A stretch of DNA of 55,045 nt, taken from contig NZ_JAJTBB010000055.1 of the NCBI RefSeq assembly GCF_021287135.1, forward strand, positions 1 through 55,045. Direction: 5' to 3'. Every line of letters starts with the position of its first letter. The first letter of the stretch is position 1. Made by a program: the position numbers and the translations under genes. The stretch is from Acidovorax sp. GTDB taxonomy: Bacteria > Pseudomonadota > Gammaproteobacteria > Burkholderiales > Burkholderiaceae_C. Positions 8,003-17,235 of the stretch are shown piece after piece. The notes beneath the pieces are model-generated. The model had not been told where the DNA came from, made no database searches, and saw only the letters and a list, made by a program, of their open reading frames with translations.

Positions 8003-8920
8003 ATGGACCAGATACAGGCCATGCGCATATTCGTGCGGGTGGTGGAGGCGGGCACGTTCACACGGGCAGCCGACTCGCTCTCGCTGCCCAAAGCCACGGT
8101 AACCAAGCACGTCCAGGCGCTGGAGGCACGCCTGCGCGTGAAGCTGCTCAACCGCACGACACGCCGCGTGACCGTGACCGCCGACGGCGCGGCCTACTAC
8201 GACCGCACGGTGCGCCTGCTGACGGACCTGGACGACATCGAGGCCAGCATGACCAACGCGCGCGCCAACCCGCGCGGGCGGCTGCGGGTGGACGTGGGCA
8301 CCTCGGTGGCGCAGCTCCTCATCATTCCCAACCTGGCGGATTTTCATGCCCGCTACCCCGACATCCAGGTGGACCTGGGGGTGAGCGACCGCATCGTGGA
8401 CCTCATCGGCGACAACGTGGACTGCGTGATCCGCGGCGGCGAGCTGAGCGACCAGTCCCTGGTGGCGCGGCGCGTGGGCAACCTGGAGTTCATCACCGTG
8501 GCATCGCCCGACTACCTGGCGCGCAAGGGCACGCCCGGCCATCCGCTGGAGATCGAGGAGAAGCACAGCAGTCTGCTGTATTTCTCGCCGCACTCCGGGC
8601 GGCACTACCCGCTGGAGTTCCGCAAGGACTCTGAGTCCATCGACATTTCGGGGCCGTACCAATTGAGCGTGAACGAGGCCAACGCCTACGTGACCTCCCT
8701 CCTGGCGGGCCTGGGCATCGGCCAGATCACCACCTGGCAGGCCGAGCGCCACCTGCACAGCGGCGCGCTGGTGCAACTGCTGGCAGACTGGACGCAGCCG
8801 CCGCTGCCGGTCTACGTGGTGTACCCGCCCAACCGCCACCTCAGCGCCAAGGTGCGCGCTTTTGTGGACTGGACGGCGGAGCTGTTCCAACGCGAGGCGC
8901 ACTTGCAGCGCAACGGGTAG
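8003..8920 (+). CDS. LysR-family transcriptional regulator
   Basis: The protein is 305 residues. The N-terminal winged helix-turn-helix covers roughly residues 1-60 (MRIFVRVVEAGTFTRAADSL, then TKHVQALEARLRVKLLNRTTR), followed by the linker helix and a periplasmic-binding-protein-like effector domain. It resembles the CrgA/AaeR-type subgroup, in which MDQIQAMRIFVRVVE is a common opening. The start at 8003 follows AAGGAGA by four bases; an upstream start at 7973 would lie inside the palindrome. The divergent hydrolase-like gene is the likely target together with lysR itself. Confidence 0.92.
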   Translation: MDQIQAMRIFVRVVEAGTFTRAADSLSLPKATVTKHVQALEARLRVKLLNRTTRRVTVTADGAAYYDRTVRLLTDLDDIEASMTNARANPRGRLRVDVGTSVAQLLIIPNLADFHARYPDIQVDLGVSDRIVDLIGDNVDCVIRGGELSDQSLVARRVGNLEFITVASPDYLARKGTPGHPLEIEEKHSSLLYFSPHSGRHYPLEFRKDSESIDISGPYQLSVNEANAYVTSLLAGLGIGQITTWQAERHLHSGALVQLLADWTQPPLPVYVVYPPNRHLSAKVRAFVDWTAELFQREAHLQRNG

Positions 8921-8988
8921 CCGCCTCCCTCCAGCCCAGCGCCGGGGCCCACGCCCGCCGGGCGTGCCGCGTCTGTATGCTCCGGGCC

Positions 8989-9321
8989 ATGAATTCCGCC
9001 GAAACCCCGCCGCCGACCGCGCCTGCTGCGCCGCCCTCTTCCACACCATCCTCTTCCACGCCGCCCGGCGATGCGCCCGCCCGCCCCGCCCAGCCCCGCA
9101 ACCCGCTGCACGGCGTCACGCTGGAAGCCATGGTGGTGGCGCTATCGGAGCATTTCGGCTGGAAGGAACTGGGCCAGCGCATCCCGGTCCGCTGCTTCCA
9201 GAGCGACCCCAGCGTCAGCTCCAGCCTGAAATTCCTGCGCAAGACGCCCTGGGCCCGCGAGAAGGTGGAAAGCCTGTACCTCTTCATGCTGCGGGAGCAG
9301 CGGCGCAACGGGCCGCGCTGA
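8989..9321 (+). CDS. VF530-like small DNA-binding protein (DUF2132)
   Basis: The product is 110 residues. The first ~38 are a Pro/Ala/Ser-rich disordered tail. The rest matches the VF530 fold in pattern: NPLHGVTLEAMVVALSEHFG, then GWKELGQRIPVRCFQSDPSV, then SSLKFLRKTPWAREKVESLY. This short family is widespread in Proteobacteria. It is annotated as DNA-binding on structural grounds, and its biological role is not established. An alternative start four codons upstream (8977) is possible. Confidence 0.8.
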   Translation: MNSAETPPPTAPAAPPSSTPSSSTPPGDAPARPAQPRNPLHGVTLEAMVVALSEHFGWKELGQRIPVRCFQSDPSVSSSLKFLRKTPWAREKVESLYLFMLREQRRNGPR

Positions 9322-9362
9322 CACCGCGCGGGAGCCGCCGGCGCGCGTCCCTCTTTGCCCCC

Positions 9363-10286
9363 TCAGTCCTGGAACATTACCGTCGACTTCGCCCGCCGGT
9401 CCACCTGCAGGCTGAACACGTCGGGCCGGGCATAGTGGCCGACCACGTCGAAGTCGTAGCGGGCCCGCACCAGCTCGTCCAGGTCGATCTGCGCCGCCAG
9501 CAAGCCGGCCTGGCCTTGCAGCGGTCCGGCCAGCACCTCGCCCAGCGGGCCCACGATCACGCTGTTGCCACGGATCAGCGGGCGGTCGGCATCCCAGCCC
9601 GGAACGTCGATCCCCAGCGCGCGGGGCGAGGGCTGCACCTGGCAGGCGCTGATCACGAAGCACCGCCCCTCGTGAGCGATATGGCGCATGGAGCACTGCC
9701 AGATGTCGCGCTCGTCCACCGTGGGGGCGCACCAGACCTGCACGCCCTGGGCGTACATGGCGGTGCGCAGCAGCGGCATGTGGTTCTCCCAGCAGATCGC
9801 GCCGCCCACCCGGCCCGCGGCCGACTCGATGACCGGCAGCGTGGAGCCGTCGCCCATGCCCCAGATCAGGCGCTCCGTGCCGGTGGGCATGAGCTTGCGG
9901 TGCTTGGCCACCAGGCCCTGGTCGGGGTCGAAATACAGGGCCGTGCAGTACAGCGTGCTGCCCGCGCGCTCGATCACCCCCAGCACCAGCGTGGCGCGGG
10001 TGCGGGCGGACAGCTCTGCCAGGGCCTGCGTCTCAGGCCCCGGCACGTTGATGGCGCCCGCAAGGTAGCGGGCAAACGCCTCGCGCCCTTCGGGCAGGCG
10101 GTAGCCCAGGCGCGTGCCAAAGATCTCGCCCTTGGGATAGCCGCCCAGCAACGCCTCGGGCAGAACCACCAGGCGCGCACCTGAGGCTTTGATCTCGGAT
10201 TCATAGGCCAGGATGTCGGCCAGTGTCTGCTGCGTTCCAAGGGGGGATGCGCCCATCTGCAGGGCGGCAACGGTGGTCAAGGTCAT
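9363..10286 (-). CDS. Nitrilase / carbon-nitrogen hydrolase
   Basis: The 307-residue enzyme belongs to the nitrilase superfamily branch 1, hydrolysing nitriles to carboxylate and ammonia. The Glu-Lys-Cys triad is complete: Glu44 in [12 protein letters not shown], Lys131 in [12 protein letters not shown] and Cys165 in [11 protein letters not shown]. The CWENHMP motif is characteristic of true nitrilases rather than amidases. The start [10 protein letters not shown] is preferred; the frame extends 12 codons upstream without a ribosome-binding site. It is divergent from a LysR gene only 90 bases away, which probably controls it. The exact substrate is unknown. Confidence 0.9.
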   Translation of the reverse strand: MTLTTVAALQMGASPLGTQQTLADILAYESEIKASGARLVVLPEALLGGYPKGEIFGTRLGYRLPEGREAFARYLAGAINVPGPETQALAELSARTRATLVLGVIERAGSTLYCTALYFDPDQGLVAKHRKLMPTGTERLIWGMGDGSTLPVIESAAGRVGGAICWENHMPLLRTAMYAQGVQVWCAPTVDERDIWQCSMRHIAHEGRCFVISACQVQPSPRALGIDVPGWDADRPLIRGNSVIVGPLGEVLAGPLQGQAGLLAAQIDLDELVRARYDFDVVGHYARPDVFSLQVDRRAKSTVMFQD

Positions 10287-10376
10287 GTTCGGGGCTCCGG
10301 TCCAGGTCGCGGGAAAAATCACACAGCTGCCAGTGTTCCCAAAACCCTAAGATTCATCAACGCTCCATCATTGCTA

Positions 10377-11342
10377 ATGGATATGAACAGTATTGATATC
10401 GGTTTCGACCTGAACGTCCTGCGCGTTTTCGAGGCCCTGCATGAAGAAGGCAGCGCCACGCGCGCTGCGTTGCGGCTGGGGGTGACGCAGTCGGCCGTGA
10501 GCGCCGCCCTGGCCCGCCTGCGCCGCGTCTATGGCGACCCGCTGTTCACCCGCACCGGGCGCGGGCTGGCGCCCACCTTGCGGGCCCAGGAACTCAAGCC
10601 CGTCATCAGCGAGGCACTGAACAAATGCCGCGAGAGCCTGGCCCTGGGCGCCGCGCCTGCGGCGCGCTACCAGGGCCGCTCCGTGGTCATCGGCATGTCG
10701 GACGATTTCGAGATGGCCTGGGGGCCCACGCTCCTGCGCGCGGTGGCCCGGCGCGCGCCCGGCTTGCGCCTGGCCTTCCGCCAGACGCACAGCCAGATCG
10801 TGGCCGAGATGCTGATGGGCCGGGAGATCGACCTGGCCATCACCGCCGGGGGGCTGGCCACGCGCTGGCTCAGCCACGAGGCGCTGGGGGAAGGCGGCTA
10901 TGCCTGCCTGATCGACCCCGAAGTTCCACCCCCAGGGGACGCAGCCCCGGGCCGCGCACGCCCCCGTGCGCGCAAGAGCGCGGTGCGCAGCCTTTCTGTG
11001 GCCGAGTATGTCCGCCGCGACCACGTGCTCGTCTCATCGGGCGGCTTCATCGGCGTGGTGGACGAGGTGCTGGCCGCCGCCGGGCACAAGCGCCGCGTGA
11101 TTGCGTCGACCACGCATTTCGCGGCCCTGCCCCATTGGCTCAAGGGCACGCCCGCCGTGGCCACGCTGCCCGCCCATGCGGCGCATGCCATCGCGCAGAT
11201 GAGCGGCCTGCAGGTGCTGCCCTGCCCCGTGGAGATGCCGCGCTTCGCCATCGAACTGGGCTGGCGCACCGACGCGCTGCGCGACTCCGCCATCGCCGAC
11301 GTGCGCGCGGTGGTCGCCAGCCTGCGGCCGGCCGGGCGCTGA
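10377..11342 (+). CDS. LysR-family transcriptional regulator, divergent from nitrilase
   Basis: This is a 321-residue NodD/LeuO-like LysR protein with the helix-turn-helix at about 10-65 (NVLRVFEALHEEGSATRAAL, then TQSAVSAALARLRRVYGDPL, then FTRTGRGLAPTLRAQELKP) and a co-inducer domain after it. A basic, proline-rich insert (PGRARPRARKSAVRS, about 195-210) interrupts the effector domain. The start is uncertain: ATG 10377, ATG 10383 and TTG 10371 lie in frame and none has a clear ribosome-binding site. Position suggests control of the nitrilase gene. Confidence 0.9.
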   Translation: MDMNSIDIGFDLNVLRVFEALHEEGSATRAALRLGVTQSAVSAALARLRRVYGDPLFTRTGRGLAPTLRAQELKPVISEALNKCRESLALGAAPAARYQGRSVVIGMSDDFEMAWGPTLLRAVARRAPGLRLAFRQTHSQIVAEMLMGREIDLAITAGGLATRWLSHEALGEGGYACLIDPEVPPPGDAAPGRARPRARKSAVRSLSVAEYVRRDHVLVSSGGFIGVVDEVLAAAGHKRRVIASTTHFAALPHWLKGTPAVATLPAHAAHAIAQMSGLQVLPCPVEMPRFAIELGWRTDALRDSAIADVRAVVASLRPAGR

Positions 11343-11390
11343 CGGCCGCCCCGGCGGCAAGCGCCGAGGCCCCTCCTCAGCGCCCGCCGG

Positions 11391-12350
11391 TCAATCCGCG
11401 CCCAGGACCAGGAAGTCGCGGCTGATGCCGCCGCCCAGGTCGTTGACCCGGTCCAGGAACTGGGTCAGAAAGGCGTGCAGCCCCGTGGCCAGGATCTCGT
11501 CGATGCGGCCGTATTGCAGGTCAGATAGCAGGCGCCCGGCACGGCGCTGCGTCTCTGCCGACTGCTGGTTGGCCACCACCGCCAGGTTGTCCACCACCTC
11601 GCGCATGCAGGCGTGCAGCGAGCGCGGCATGTCGCGGCGCAGGATCAGCAAGTCGGCCACCCGCCCCGGGGTGATCACGTCGCGGTACACCTTGCGGTAG
11701 ATCTCGAAGGCAGAGACGCTGCGCAGGATGGCGCTCCAGTGGTAGAAGTCGTTTTCCTGGTTGCGCTCGTTCGCCCGGCCGAAAAAGTCGTTCTGCACGG
11801 CGTGGAACTTCACGTCCAGCAGGCGCGCCGTGTTGTCGGCCCGCTCCAGGAACGTGCCCATGCGCAGGAAGTGGAAGGCCTCGTCCTGCAGCATCGTGCC
11901 CAGCACCACGCCGCGCGAGAGGTGCGAGCGGTATTTCACCCATTCGAAGAACTGGCCGGGATCGCGCTCGAACGCGCCGCCTTCCAGCTGGCGGTGCAGC
12001 TCCAGCCAGGTCTGGTTCTGCGTTTCCCACACCTCGGTGGTGAGCGCGCCGCGCACGGCGCGGGCGTTCTCGCGGGCCGCGCGCAGGCACGACAGGATGG
12101 ACGACGGGTTGTTGCCATCGCGCACCATGAACTCCAGCACCTTCTGCGGCGTCACGTCGCCGTGCCGGGCGGTGTAGGCCGGAATCAGCTCGCTGATGGA
12201 CAGCAGACCTTCCCAGCCCGCCTGCGCGACGTCAACGGACTGGGGCAGGAGCGAGGTTTCGTAGCTGACATTGAGCATGCGGGCGGTGTTCTCTGCCCTC
12301 TCGGTGTAGCGGGACATCCAGAACAGATGGTCGGCAGTGCGGCTCAGCAT
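11391..12350 (-). CDS. Alpha-E domain protein (DUF403)
   Basis: This 319-residue all-helical protein has the typical start MLSRTADHLFWMSRYTERAE and the RADNTARLLDVKFH repeat of alpha-E proteins. Family knowledge: it travels with circularly permuted ATP-grasp ligases, and often transglutaminases, in predicted peptide-synthesis or peptide-modification operons of unknown product. Here it starts immediately after the ATP-grasp gene, whose TGA ends one base before this ATG. No transglutaminase or protease gene follows; the next gene downstream is the convergent lysR. Confidence 0.92.
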   Translation of the reverse strand: MLSRTADHLFWMSRYTERAENTARMLNVSYETSLLPQSVDVAQAGWEGLLSISELIPAYTARHGDVTPQKVLEFMVRDGNNPSSILSCLRAARENARAVRGALTTEVWETQNQTWLELHRQLEGGAFERDPGQFFEWVKYRSHLSRGVVLGTMLQDEAFHFLRMGTFLERADNTARLLDVKFHAVQNDFFGRANERNQENDFYHWSAILRSVSAFEIYRKVYRDVITPGRVADLLILRRDMPRSLHACMREVVDNLAVVANQQSAETQRRAGRLLSDLQYGRIDEILATGLHAFLTQFLDRVNDLGGGISRDFLVLGAD

Positions 12351-12351
12351 T

Positions 12352-13884
12352 TCAAAATCCCCCCAGTGTTTGTGTCATGCCGCCCATGGATTGCGCCATC
12401 CGCCCCGTGGCGCCGGAAGCGGACTGCGTGGCAGCCGAGTCCTCGCCCAGCACCCAGGTGTCCTTGGTCCCGCCGCCCTGGGACGAATTCACCACCAGCG
12501 ATCCCTCCTGCAGCGCCACGCGCGTGAGGCCGCCGGCCACCATCTGCACCTCGCGGCCGCTGAGCACGAAGGGGCGCAGGTCGATGTGGCGCGGGGCGAT
12601 GCCGCTGTCCACGTAGGTGGGGCAGCTCGACAGGCTGAGCGTGGGCTGGGCGATGTAGCCCGATGGGTTGGCGATGAGGGCGCAGCGGAAGTCCTCGATC
12701 TCGGCCTGCGTCGCCGCCGGCCCGATGAGCATGCCGTAGCCGCCGGCGCCGTGCACCTCCTTGACCACCAGGTCCTTGAGGTTCGCCAGCACGTACTGCA
12801 GGTCGTCGGGCTTGCGGCACATCCAGGTGGGCACGTTCTTCAGGATGGGCTCTTCGCCCAGGTAGAAGCGGATCATCTCGGGCACATAGGGGTACACGGA
12901 CTTGTCGTCGGCCACCCCCGTGCCTACCGCGTTGCAGATGCCCACGTTGCCCGCGCGGTAGGCGTCCATCAGGCCGTAGCAACCCAAGGTGGAATTGGGG
13001 CGGAACACCTGCGGGTCGAGGAAGTCGTCGTCCACGCGGCGGTAGATCACGTCCACGCGCTGCAGGCCGCGCGTGGTGCGCATGTACACGAACTTGTCCT
13101 TGACGACCAGGTCTTGCCCTTCGACCAGCTCCACGCCCATCTGCTGCGCAAGGAAGGCGTGCTCGAAGTAGGCGCTGTTGTGCATGCCCGGGGTGAGCAC
13201 CACCACGGTCGGCTCGTCCGCGGTGGGCGGGGCGCTGGCGCGCAGCGTCTCGAGCAGCAGGTCGGGGTAGTGGGCCACGGGGGCCACCTTGTGCAGGCTG
13301 AAGAGTTCGGGGAACAGCCGCATCATCATCTTGCGGTTTTCCAGCATGTAGCTCACGCCGCTGGGCACGCGCAGGTTGTCCTCCAGCACGTAGTACTCGC
13401 CATGGCCCTGCGGGTTGGGCGCGCGCACGATGTCGATGCCGGCGATGTGGGCGTAGATGTTCTGCGGCACCTGCACGCCCGCCATCTCGCGCCGGTACTG
13501 CGCGTTGTTCAGGATGAGGTCGGCGGGCACGACGCCGGCCCGGATGATGTCCTGCCCGTGGTACACGTCGTGGATGAAGCGGTTAAGGGCCGTGACGCGC
13601 TGCACCAGCCCTTGCTGCATGCTGCTCCACTCGTGCGCGGGAATGATGCGGGGAATGAGGTCGAACGGGATGAGCCGCTCGTTGCCGGCCCCGCCCTCGT
13701 CCTTGGCGCCATAGACGGCAAAGGTGATGCCCACGCGCCGGAAGATCATCTCGGCCTCGGCCCGGCGGGCCTGCATCACGTCAGGGGGCTGTTTGCTCAA
13801 CCACTGCGCATAGCGCTTGTAGTGTTCACGCACATCGCTGCCATCGAAAGGCAGCATGGCGTACATCTCGTCAAATTTCTGCAT
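12352..13884 (-). CDS. Circularly permuted type-2 ATP-grasp protein
   Basis: From MQKFDEMYAMLPFDGSDVRE this is a 510-residue predicted ATP-dependent carboxylate-amine ligase. It contains the family stretches FDLIPRIIPAHEWSSMQQGL, DVYHGQDIIRAGVVPADLIL and KEVHGAGGYGMLIGP (nucleotide-binding lid). The final ~35 residues are a Gly/Ser/Met-rich tail (GATGRMAQSMGGMTQTLGGF). The start at 13884 is fixed by GCAGGAGG spaced seven bases upstream; the longer open frame to 13926 has no such site. It is translationally coupled to the alpha-E gene. Substrate and product are not known. Confidence 0.92.
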   Translation of the reverse strand: MQKFDEMYAMLPFDGSDVREHYKRYAQWLSKQPPDVMQARRAEAEMIFRRVGITFAVYGAKDEGGAGNERLIPFDLIPRIIPAHEWSSMQQGLVQRVTALNRFIHDVYHGQDIIRAGVVPADLILNNAQYRREMAGVQVPQNIYAHIAGIDIVRAPNPQGHGEYYVLEDNLRVPSGVSYMLENRKMMMRLFPELFSLHKVAPVAHYPDLLLETLRASAPPTADEPTVVVLTPGMHNSAYFEHAFLAQQMGVELVEGQDLVVKDKFVYMRTTRGLQRVDVIYRRVDDDFLDPQVFRPNSTLGCYGLMDAYRAGNVGICNAVGTGVADDKSVYPYVPEMIRFYLGEEPILKNVPTWMCRKPDDLQYVLANLKDLVVKEVHGAGGYGMLIGPAATQAEIEDFRCALIANPSGYIAQPTLSLSSCPTYVDSGIAPRHIDLRPFVLSGREVQMVAGGLTRVALQEGSLVVNSSQGGGTKDTWVLGEDSAATQSASGATGRMAQSMGGMTQTLGGF

Positions 13885-13972
13885 GAACTGGCCTCCTGCG
13901 GACAGGATAGCAAGTTGTGCGCCCACCCCTTTTTTTACTCCGGCATTCGTGCGCTGGCCGCCCGCGCAGGGC

Positions 13973-16522
13973 TTACCGGACGGCCGTGCTGCGGGGCGGC
14001 AGGCGGTGCTGCCAGTAGCGCGGATTCAGGTCGCGTTCGCACCCGATTTCGGCAGGCTGTTCCGACGACCAGGCGGCGGCGCCGCAGCGCGCCGAGTCCA
14101 CCACGGCAATGCCCAGCGCGTCGTAGCGCGCCAGCACCTCGGCCGCCGGGTGGCCGAAGCGGTTGCGGTAGCCCGACTGCACCAAAGCGGTGCGCGGCTG
14201 GACCGCCTGCAAGAACGCCGGGGTCGACGAAGTCTTGCTGCCGTGGTGGGGCACCAGCAGCAGGTCCGCGTGCACGCCGGCACCGCGCGCCAGCAGGGCC
14301 TGCTCCTGCGCCGCCTCGATGTCTCCCACCAGCAGCGCCACCGGCGCGGGCGCGGCGCCGTGCGCCGCGGCCTCCATGCGCAGCACGCAGCTGAGCGTGT
14401 TCGGGCGCGGCGTGGCACTGGCGGCATCCGGCGCCAGCGGGTGGAGCACCTCGAACCGCACGCCGTCCCAAGTCCACTGCTGCCCCGCCACGCAGGGGGT
14501 GGCGGGCCGCAGCGCCTGCAGGGCGCCGTCGGAGCCGATGGATCCGCTGAGCGCGGCCTGCGGCTGCTGGGCCAGCACCGCGGCGGCGCCGCCCGTGTGG
14601 TCCGCGTCGCGGTGGCTGAGCATGACCAGGTCCAGCCGCTCTCCGAGCGCCCGCAGCAGCGGCACCAGCACGCGGTGGCCTGCATCGCTTTCGCGGCTAA
14701 AGCGCGGCCCGGCGTCGTACAGCAGGGCATGCGTGGCGGTGCGGACCAGCACGGCGTTGCCCTGGCCGATATCGGCGGCCAGCAGCTCGAAGTGGCCCGG
14801 CGCCGGCCGCGCAGGCTGCCAGGCCGCCACGGGCCACAGCAGCGGCAGGGCCAGCGCCCGCACGCGCCAGGGCACAGGCGCTGCCAGCAGCGCGCCGCCC
14901 GCCACGGCACAGACGCCCGCCCACAGCGGCGCCGCGGGCAGGAACAGCACGGCCCAGGGCCACTGCGCCAGCCACTGCAGCAGCGCCGCCAGCGGCTGCA
15001 GGCTGAGGGCGGACAGGCTCCACAGCGGCGCCCACAGCACCCCGCCCAGCGCCAACGGCGTGACCACCAGCGTGACCCACGGGATGGCCGCCAAATTGGC
15101 CACAAAGCCCACCAGCGAGATCTGCCCGAACAGCAGCAACGTGAGCGGGGTGAGCGCCAGGGTCACCACCCACTGCTCCCGGAACAGCGCATACAACCGT
15201 GCCCTGGCGCCCACCGGACCTGCGCCAGCAGCTACTGAATTGGTAGCAAACAAAATCCCCACGGCCACAAAGCTCAGCCAGAAGCCCGCCTGCTCCAGCG
15301 CCCAGGGGTCGGCCACCACCACGGCCGCGCACGCCAGCAGCCAGACCTGGGGCCAGGGCCAGCGCCGGCCGCTGAGCCGCAGCAGGGCCACCACGGCCAG
15401 CATGATCACCGTGCGCTGCGCGGGCACGCCCCAGCCGCTGAACAGCGCATAGGCCGCCGCCAACACCACCCCGGCCACCAGCGCCGCCGACGGCGCCGGC
15501 ACCGCCAGGCAGCAGCGCGTGGACCGGCGCCACAGGGCCCCCACGGCCGCGGCGGCCAGCCAGGCAAACAGGGTGATGTGCAGGCCGGAGATGCTCATCA
15601 GGTGCGCCACGCCGGTGGCGCGGAACACGTCCCAGTCGGCGCGGTCGATGGCGCGCTGGTCGCCCGTCACCAGGGCCGCCACCACACCGGCAATCCGCAG
15701 CCGGGCCGGATCGTCGCCATCGGCCTGCGGCCCATCCAGCCGCTCCAGGATGGCGTCGCGCACGGCCTGCCGCGCCCGCTCCACCGGGTGGGCCCCGGTG
15801 GCCGCCAGCCGCTGCGGCGGCTCGTCCTTGGGGCCGGCGCGCACGTAGCCCGTGGCCTGCACGCCCTGCTCCCACATCCACAGTTCGAAATCAAACCCGT
15901 AGGGATTGCGCGCACCGTGCGGCGCCTTCAGCCGCACGGTCAGCGCCCAGCGCTCTCCGGCCACCAGCGCGGGGGGCTGGCGTTGCAGGTCGGCCAGGCC
16001 GGCGGCATCGCGGAACGGGCCGCCATACCAGGCCAGGTCGATGCTGCGCGGCAGCCGCACGGCGGCGCCGTCCAGGGTGGCGGACTCCACGTCCAGGCGC
16101 AGGCGCGTGCCGGCCTCGTTGCGCTGCGGCATGGCGGCCACCACGCCGGTCACGCGCAAGTCCCGGCCCTCCAGCGCCGGCTCCAGTCCGTCGCTGGCGT
16201 AGCCGACGGCGCGCAGGCCGGTCAGCGCAAAAAGGGCCAGGAACCCCGCGCCCAGCGCCAGCACGCTGGCCGCCCGGGTTCCGTACGCGGCGGCTGCACC
16301 CCGGCGCCGGCCCGAGAGCGCAGCCACGCACCCCACGGCCAGGCAGGCCGCGGCCAGCACCGCGGCATAGGCCCACCCCGCCCACAGCCAGGGCTGCTGC
16401 AGCTGCACTGCCGCGCCTGCCACGGCCCCCAGCAGCCAGGCCGCTGCCCACCACCCCGGTGCCGCGGCGGCCGCGGCCTCCGCCTGGGGCGGCGCGGCAT
16501 TAGGGAGGCTTATGGTGGACAT
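13973..16522 (-). CDS. comEC: ComEC/Rec2 competence DNA-uptake channel
   Basis: This inner-membrane protein moves single-stranded DNA into the cytoplasm during natural transformation. The 849 residues include several N-terminal membrane helices, a DUF4131/OB-like domain (about 130-230) and the Competence domain with its signature VFRATGVAHLMSISGLHITL. A further set of helices and a C-terminal metallo-beta-lactamase-like domain follow, carrying the metal motif LSHRDADHTGG. The length matches beta-proteobacterial ComEC. A short GCTAC/GTAGC repeat at 15231-15247 falls inside the gene. The gene is divergent from a RidA-family gene 161 bases away. Confidence 0.94.
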   Translation of the reverse strand: MSTISLPNAAPPQAEAAAAAAPGWWAAAWLLGAVAGAAVQLQQPWLWAGWAYAAVLAAACLAVGCVAALSGRRRGAAAAYGTRAASVLALGAGFLALFALTGLRAVGYASDGLEPALEGRDLRVTGVVAAMPQRNEAGTRLRLDVESATLDGAAVRLPRSIDLAWYGGPFRDAAGLADLQRQPPALVAGERWALTVRLKAPHGARNPYGFDFELWMWEQGVQATGYVRAGPKDEPPQRLAATGAHPVERARQAVRDAILERLDGPQADGDDPARLRIAGVVAALVTGDQRAIDRADWDVFRATGVAHLMSISGLHITLFAWLAAAAVGALWRRSTRCCLAVPAPSAALVAGVVLAAAYALFSGWGVPAQRTVIMLAVVALLRLSGRRWPWPQVWLLACAAVVVADPWALEQAGFWLSFVAVGILFATNSVAAGAGPVGARARLYALFREQWVVTLALTPLTLLLFGQISLVGFVANLAAIPWVTLVVTPLALGGVLWAPLWSLSALSLQPLAALLQWLAQWPWAVLFLPAAPLWAGVCAVAGGALLAAPVPWRVRALALPLLWPVAAWQPARPAPGHFELLAADIGQGNAVLVRTATHALLYDAGPRFSRESDAGHRVLVPLLRALGERLDLVMLSHRDADHTGGAAAVLAQQPQAALSGSIGSDGALQALRPATPCVAGQQWTWDGVRFEVLHPLAPDAASATPRPNTLSCVLRMEAAAHGAAPAPVALLVGDIEAAQEQALLARGAGVHADLLLVPHHGSKTSSTPAFLQAVQPRTALVQSGYRNRFGHPAAEVLARYDALGIAVVDSARCGAAAWSSEQPAEIGCERDLNPRYWQHRLPPRSTAVR
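15231..15247. repeat. GCTAC-N7-GTAGC inverted repeat inside comEC
   Basis: GCTACTGAATTGGTAGC forms 5-bp complementary arms in a locally AT-rich patch of otherwise GC-rich comEC. The sequence resembles the GCTATT...AATAGC part of the dispersed repeat family found elsewhere in the window. It encodes an ATNSVAAG stretch between membrane segments of the protein. Confidence 0.4.
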
Positions 16523-16683
16523 GGGGTGATGCTAAAGGGGCGTGCCGCAGCCGTCCGGTGGATTCTGCGCCCCCGGGTGTGTAACACTCCCCGCCACCCC
16601 GGCGCGGCGCAGCCGCTGTGCGCGCGCCGTGCCGGCGACGGCCCACCCACCCACCCTTCATTGCTTCCACCAAGGAAAAAACC

Positions 16684-17142
16684 ATGAGCGTTTACGACAA
16701 GCTGAAAGAACTCAACATCACCCTGCCCCCGGTGTCCGTTCCCGCGGCGGCCTACGTGCCCTACGTGCAGACCGGCAACCTGGTGTTCCTGAGCGGCCAC
16801 ATCGCCCGCAAGGACGGCAAGCCCTGGACCGCGCAGTTTGGCCGCGACATCGGCACCGAGGAAGGCAAGCAGGCCGCACGCGGCGTGGCCATTGACCTGA
16901 TGGGCACGCTGCAGGCCGCTTGCGGCGGCGACCTGAACCGCGTCAAGCGCATCGTCAAGGTGATGAGCCTGGTGAATTCCACGGGTGACTTCACCGAACA
17001 GCACCTGGTGACCAACGGCGCCAGCGAGCTGCTGGGCCAGGTGTTTGGCGAAGCCGGTGTGCATGCGCGCAGCGCCTTTGGCGTGGCGCAGATTCCGCTG
17101 GGCGCGTGCGTGGAAATCGAGCTGATCGCGGAACTCGCGTAA
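16684..17142 (+). CDS. RidA/YjgF/UK114-family protein, long subfamily
   Basis: The 152-residue protein belongs to the family that deaminates reactive enamine/imine intermediates. The arginine that binds substrate carboxylate is retained (HARSAFGVAQIPLGACVEIE, Arg129), as is the nearby Glu144. Its length and opening (MSVYDKLKELNITLPP) place it in the ~150-residue subgroup rather than canonical RidA (~128), so the true substrate may differ. The start at 16684 follows AAGGAAAAAACC. A 9-bp tandem repeat runs across its stop codon. Confidence 0.9.
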   Translation: MSVYDKLKELNITLPPVSVPAAAYVPYVQTGNLVFLSGHIARKDGKPWTAQFGRDIGTEEGKQAARGVAIDLMGTLQAACGGDLNRVKRIVKVMSLVNSTGDFTEQHLVTNGASELLGQVFGEAGVHARSAFGVAQIPLGACVEIELIAELA

Positions 17143-17174
17143 CCCGTGTAACCCGCGTAACCCGCGTAACCCGC
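17136..17174. repeat. 9-bp tandem repeat CGCGTAACC, four copies plus partial, across the ridA-family stop
   Basis: Four units run at 17136-17144, 17145-17153 (one change), 17154-17162 and 17163-17171, followed by CGC. The first unit contains the last alanine codon and the TAA stop of the RidA-family gene. Each unit repeats a TAA in the same frame because the period is a multiple of three. Confidence 0.85.
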
Positions 17175-17203
17175 AAAAGGCCGGCGCATCCCCGGCGCCG
17201 GCC
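17175..17203 (-). terminator. Probable Rho-independent terminator of the chemoreceptor gene
   Basis: GGCCGGCGC (17179-17187) pairs with GCGCCGGCC (17195-17203) around a 7-base loop. Read on the minus strand the stem is followed by TTTT. It lies about 140 bases beyond the chemoreceptor stop; the T-run is short. Confidence 0.45.
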
Positions 17204-17235
17204 GGGTCAGCGCGCTTAAAAACAGCGCTCTCAAA

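Noticed and set aside
17136-17174. Possible CRISPR-like array
   Set aside because: The units are 9 bp and directly abutting, without spacers; no cas genes are present. It is a simple tandem repeat.
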